Of a stretch of 64,000 nucleotides of DNA, positions 61,345 through 64,000 are shown one piece after another (position 1 is the first letter of the stretch; the number at the start of each line of letters is the position of its first letter). The notes under the pieces were generated by a model. The model worked only from the letters and a program-made list of their open reading frames with translations, did no database searches and was not told the DNA's origin. The position numbers were made by a program, and so were the translations under genes. Origin of the DNA: Sphingomonas sp. So64.6b (GTDB lineage: Bacteria > Pseudomonadota > Alphaproteobacteria > Sphingomonadales > Sphingomonadaceae); NCBI RefSeq assembly GCF_014171475.1, contig NZ_CP048817.1:682001-746000 (forward strand), in the 5' to 3' direction.

Positions 61345-63014
61345 GCGGTGCACGACTGACATTGCTGGTGGTGGCACTGCTCGGTGCCGCCGCACCGGGC
61401 GGGGCGGCCAAAAGCGACTCCGAGCCGGAGTTGACCATCCTGCTGAAGCCGATGGCGCTGGATACCGCCGCCGGGACGGCGACGCTGGACGTGACCATGA
61501 CCGTGCCGGCAATGGACGTCGCGGCAGGGCAGAAGCTGTTTACGCAGCAGAATATGGCGCCGCGCATGGCTGGACCGCAGGAGCTTGCCGATCTGACGGT
61601 CAGCGACGCGCAAGGAACAGCAGCGATCGAGTCCGATAACGGCATGGGTCTGCGCAGCTGGACCACGAAGCGCGGCGTGAACGGCACGATGACGGTGCAT
61701 TATCTCGCGCGCATCGACAACGCGTCCGATGGTTCGCTGTCTAGCATCCCGCATGTCGATGGCGATGGAGTGTTCGGAGTCGGCAACATGCTGCTGGTCG
61801 CGCCGATGACCGACAAGCGCTACCGCGTTGCGATCAAATGGGATCTGTCCGGACTGGCGCCGGGCGCGCGCGGCATCTCGACCTTCGGCACGGGCGATGT
61901 GACGCTGCCCATGGGTTCGCTGTCGCGCCTGACCTTCGCGATGTTCATGACCGGCCAGATCAAGCAGGCACCGACCAAACCGGCCGGCGGCTTCTCCGCC
62001 AACTGGACCGGCGACCCGCAGTTCGACGTGGCCGGCGCGATGGGCTGGTCGGAACAGATGTACCGCTTCATGAGCCGGTTCTTCGCCGACCCGAGCGAGC
62101 CGCTCTACCACGTGTTCCTGCGGCACAGCGATGTGAACCCGGGCAATGGCGTCGCCGCGCCACATGCCTTTGTGCTGGCCTATGGCAACGGCACCACAGC
62201 CGAGGGGGTCAAGACGATCCTTGGCCATGAGATGACGCACACCTGGACCACCGCCGATTTCGGGAAATGGTATGCCGAGGGCAATGCGGTCTATTATCAG
62301 GCTCAGCTTCCATGGCGTGCGGGACTGATCCCGATCGACAAATACGTGCGCGACATCAACCTGACCGCCGCGCGCTACTATGCCAATAGCGCGATCAATG
62401 CGCCCGACGCTGACATCGAATCCCGCTTCTGGTCCGACATGCGCTACAGCGTGCTCCCCTATGATCGCGGCGCACTGTATTTCGCCACGCTCAACAGCAT
62501 GATCGGGCGGCATTCGAAGAACAAAAGGTCGATCGACGACCTGATCCGCGTGATGGTGGCGCGAGCGCGTGAAGATCAGCCGGTGACGGAACAGGCGTGG
62601 CTCGAACTGCTCGGGCGCGAACTGGGCGAAAAAGGCCTGGGCTTCCACCGCGCGATGCTTGCCGGAAAGACGGTGATCCCCCCATCGGATGCGTTCGGTC
62701 CGTGCTTCCGCCGCCTGCAAGGCAAGGTCCGCAGGTTCGATCTGGGTTTCGGCGGGCCGGAGGTCAAACGCACCACCGTGATCGAACTGCTGCGACCAGA
62801 TTCCGCAGCCGCGCGAGCAGGGCTGCGCGACGGCGACAAAGTCGAGTTCAGGATGAGCACAGAAGGTGTGTTTCGCGATCCCGACCAGACCCTGACGGTG
62901 CACGTGACGCGCGCGGGCAAGAGCTTTAACGTCACCTATTTGCCGCGAGGTGAGCCGGTCGTTTCGTATCGGTGGGAACGAAATCCCGCCGTTCCGGAGA
63001 GCAGCTGTCGGTAA
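61341..63014 (+). CDS. Secreted gluzincin-like metallopeptidase with PDZ domain (M61-like), copy 2
   Basis: Tandem paralogue of the preceding gene, 557 residues from a GTG overlapping its stop. Signal peptide (GARLTLLVVALLGAAAPGGA). Same zinc site GHEMTHTWTTADFGKWYAEG, same FGPCFRR motif before the PDZ-like domain (RPDSAAARAGLRDGDKVEF), same C-terminal YLPRGEPV. The pair probably arose by duplication and may form a heteromer or have distinct substrates. Confidence 0.82.
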   Translation: MSGARLTLLVVALLGAAAPGGAAKSDSEPELTILLKPMALDTAAGTATLDVTMTVPAMDVAAGQKLFTQQNMAPRMAGPQELADLTVSDAQGTAAIESDNGMGLRSWTTKRGVNGTMTVHYLARIDNASDGSLSSIPHVDGDGVFGVGNMLLVAPMTDKRYRVAIKWDLSGLAPGARGISTFGTGDVTLPMGSLSRLTFAMFMTGQIKQAPTKPAGGFSANWTGDPQFDVAGAMGWSEQMYRFMSRFFADPSEPLYHVFLRHSDVNPGNGVAAPHAFVLAYGNGTTAEGVKTILGHEMTHTWTTADFGKWYAEGNAVYYQAQLPWRAGLIPIDKYVRDINLTAARYYANSAINAPDADIESRFWSDMRYSVLPYDRGALYFATLNSMIGRHSKNKRSIDDLIRVMVARAREDQPVTEQAWLELLGRELGEKGLGFHRAMLAGKTVIPPSDAFGPCFRRLQGKVRRFDLGFGGPEVKRTTVIELLRPDSAAARAGLRDGDKVEFRMSTEGVFRDPDQTLTVHVTRAGKSFNVTYLPRGEPVVSYRWERNPAVPESSCR

Positions 63015-63133
63015 GTCGCTCATTCACCGCCTTGCCGCAGAACGAATTTCACCGGATCGCTGATTTGTCTGCGGGTCGGCGTGTGACAGGCGTATTACAA
63101 AGTGATTGCCGTGGCACGACTAGCCTAAGGGGG

Positions 63134-63652
63134 ATGATGGTCCTGCAACCTGATCGTGACTCGGCAGCCGCACTGCTCAGCCGTCGGTTCCGGCCGGCGC
63201 TGATGGCGTTCTTCATGCGCCGGATTTACAATCATGCCGAAGCCGAAGACCTGACGCATGAAGTTCTGATGCGCGTGACCGAACGAGGCGCTTCGCTCGA
63301 CGAGTCGCGACCCGATGGCTATATCTTTCAAATCGCCACCAATCTGCTGCGCGACCGCGCCCGCCGCGCGCGGGTGCGAACGACTTATCAGCTTGGCCTG
63401 GGCGCCAATGAAGCGGACCGGATCGAAGAACTGGATCCCGAGCGCGTGCTCCAGGCGCGCCAGTCGCTCGCTTCGGTCGTCGCCGCGCTGAAAGAACTGC
63501 CGGAACGCACGCGTACCATTTTTATCCTGTTCCGTTTGGAGAATATGAAGCACCGCGAGATTGCCGACATGCTCGGCATCTCGATCCGGACAGTCGAGCA
63601 ACATGTCAGCCGGGCGAGTGTCAGCCTGCGCGCTCGGCTGGATGAGCGTTGA
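63134..63652 (+). CDS. ECF sigma factor (FecI-like)
   Basis: Protein of 172 residues. Region 2: RRIYNHAEAEDLTHEVLMRV and YIFQIATNLLRDRARR; region 4: LPERTRTIFILFRLENMKHR with GISIRTVEQHVSRASVSLRA. FecI-type sigmas are normally followed by FecR and a TonB receptor, but no fecR begins in the 348 bases left in this window. AAGG lies before ATG 63134/63137. It may serve the metallopeptidase genes upstream. Confidence 0.88.
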   Translation: MMVLQPDRDSAAALLSRRFRPALMAFFMRRIYNHAEAEDLTHEVLMRVTERGASLDESRPDGYIFQIATNLLRDRARRARVRTTYQLGLGANEADRIEELDPERVLQARQSLASVVAALKELPERTRTIFILFRLENMKHREIADMLGISIRTVEQHVSRASVSLRARLDER

Positions 63653-63802
63653 GTCGTTATTGATCGTCATGTGAAAGAGCAGGGCGGCCGTCTGAAGTGC
63701 CGTCGGGCGCGGTACTAGCGATTGAAAGGGCGAGGTTGAATCGGTGCAATGCCACCGCCTGAAGCCTGCCCGTATCTGGTGTGGTACAGCCGGGAGGCCA
63801 AA

Positions 63803-63933
63803 TTCCCGCAGCTACGGGAAGTTCTGCGGGATAACGCTTTTTTTGGGTGCTGCGGGAATCTACGGGAAAAACTGCGGGAAAACCGGCACGCCCGCACGTG
63901 AATTTTGCGAGCGCTTTACGGGAATATCGGGAA
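63803..63933. repeat. Cluster of CTRCGGGAA-type repeats near the right edge
   Basis: At least eight copies or near-copies of [CT]T[AG]CGGGAA occur in 131 bases: inverted TTCCCGCAG 63803-63811, then CTACGGGAA 63812-63820, CTGCGGGAT 63824-63832, CTGCGGGAA 63850-63858, CTACGGGAA 63860-63868, CTGCGGGAA 63872-63880, TTACGGGAA 63916-63924 and TATCGGGAA 63925-63933. No credible gene lies in 63653-64000. The layout resembles recombinase arm sites or an iteron array. Confidence 0.75.
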
Positions 63934-64000
63934 ATGGCGTGGGCGGCAGTCATGGTCCGTGCGGTTCCGAGTCAGCTGATTCAAATGGTCGGTCGGATCG

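Noticed and set aside
63657..63953. 98-codon minus-strand frame at the right edge
   Set aside because: Runs through the CGGGAA repeat cluster, no ribosome site, no recognisable sequence.

Overview
The window is a contiguous piece of a high-GC alphaproteobacterial chromosome, and its gene content points to a sphingomonad (Sphingomonas or a close relative). The strongest markers are a serine palmitoyltransferase almost colinear with the Sphingomonas enzyme (420 residues) with its dedicated acyl carrier protein, the PhyR/NepR/EcfG general stress response locus with a PhyP-type kinase homologue, and the core orders murB-ddl-ftsQ-ftsA-ftsZ and argS-SPOR-nagZ-scpA-scpB-tatABC. The genus is inferred from protein likeness, not from an rRNA gene.

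Layout. 1-8838: end of the division and cell-wall cluster (murB to ftsZ), a TPR/SPOR secreted protein and dgt. 8842-14146: accessory insert with an MFS pump and its TetR regulator sharing a three-operator intergenic region, a decayed copy of the dgt 3' end, a small secreted protein and a DUF1800/DUF1501 pair. 14326-20835: argS, SPOR protein, nagZ, scpAB, tatABC. 20912-25291: general stress response island with an entericidin-like lipoprotein, a candidate stress-induced small RNA, phyP, nepR, phyR, a 45-residue membrane protein, ecfG and a second, divergent NepR-like gene. 25367-32617: glnE, a one-Cys Bcp peroxiredoxin, an M23 peptidase, an A-type Fe-S carrier, xth and small exported proteins. 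32668-38712: a GNAT-like protein and a fatty acid desaturase, then an acquired stretch (FGE-sulfatase domain protein, small membrane protein, decayed copy of the desaturase 3' end) and a two-gene AAA ATPase module bounded by 41-bp inverted repeats. 38734-41027: lptG/lptF. 41137-47965: hybrid histidine kinase, sphingolipid genes (spt, ACP, SDR reductase), proB with an apparent frameshift, obgE. 48012-54392: TetR/hydrolase pair, GNAT, rpmA/rplU, a large TonB-dependent receptor, hspQ. 54540-64000: tRNA-Ser(CGA) followed by an accessory peptide/amino-acid cluster (M19 dipeptidase homologue, ornithine cyclodeaminase family, class V PLP enzyme, MFS, two tandem gluzincin-PDZ proteins), an ECF sigma factor and a cluster of CGGGAA repeats at the right edge.

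How it works together. The stress island looks like a complete partner-switch: PhyR-P would sequester NepR and free EcfG. Sigma-EcfG type promoters (GGAAC-N16/17-CGTT) are visible before the candidate small RNA (perfect match), before the entericidin gene and before nepR (one mismatch each). The spt/ACP/SDR genes would make the sphingoid backbone and reduce the ketone. LptFG moves the outer-membrane glycolipid. The least explained items are the GsrN-like RNA, the second NepR, the inverted-repeat-bounded ATPase module, two independent cases of a gene followed by an insert and then a decayed copy of its own 3' end, the proB frameshift, and the CGGGAA repeat cluster.
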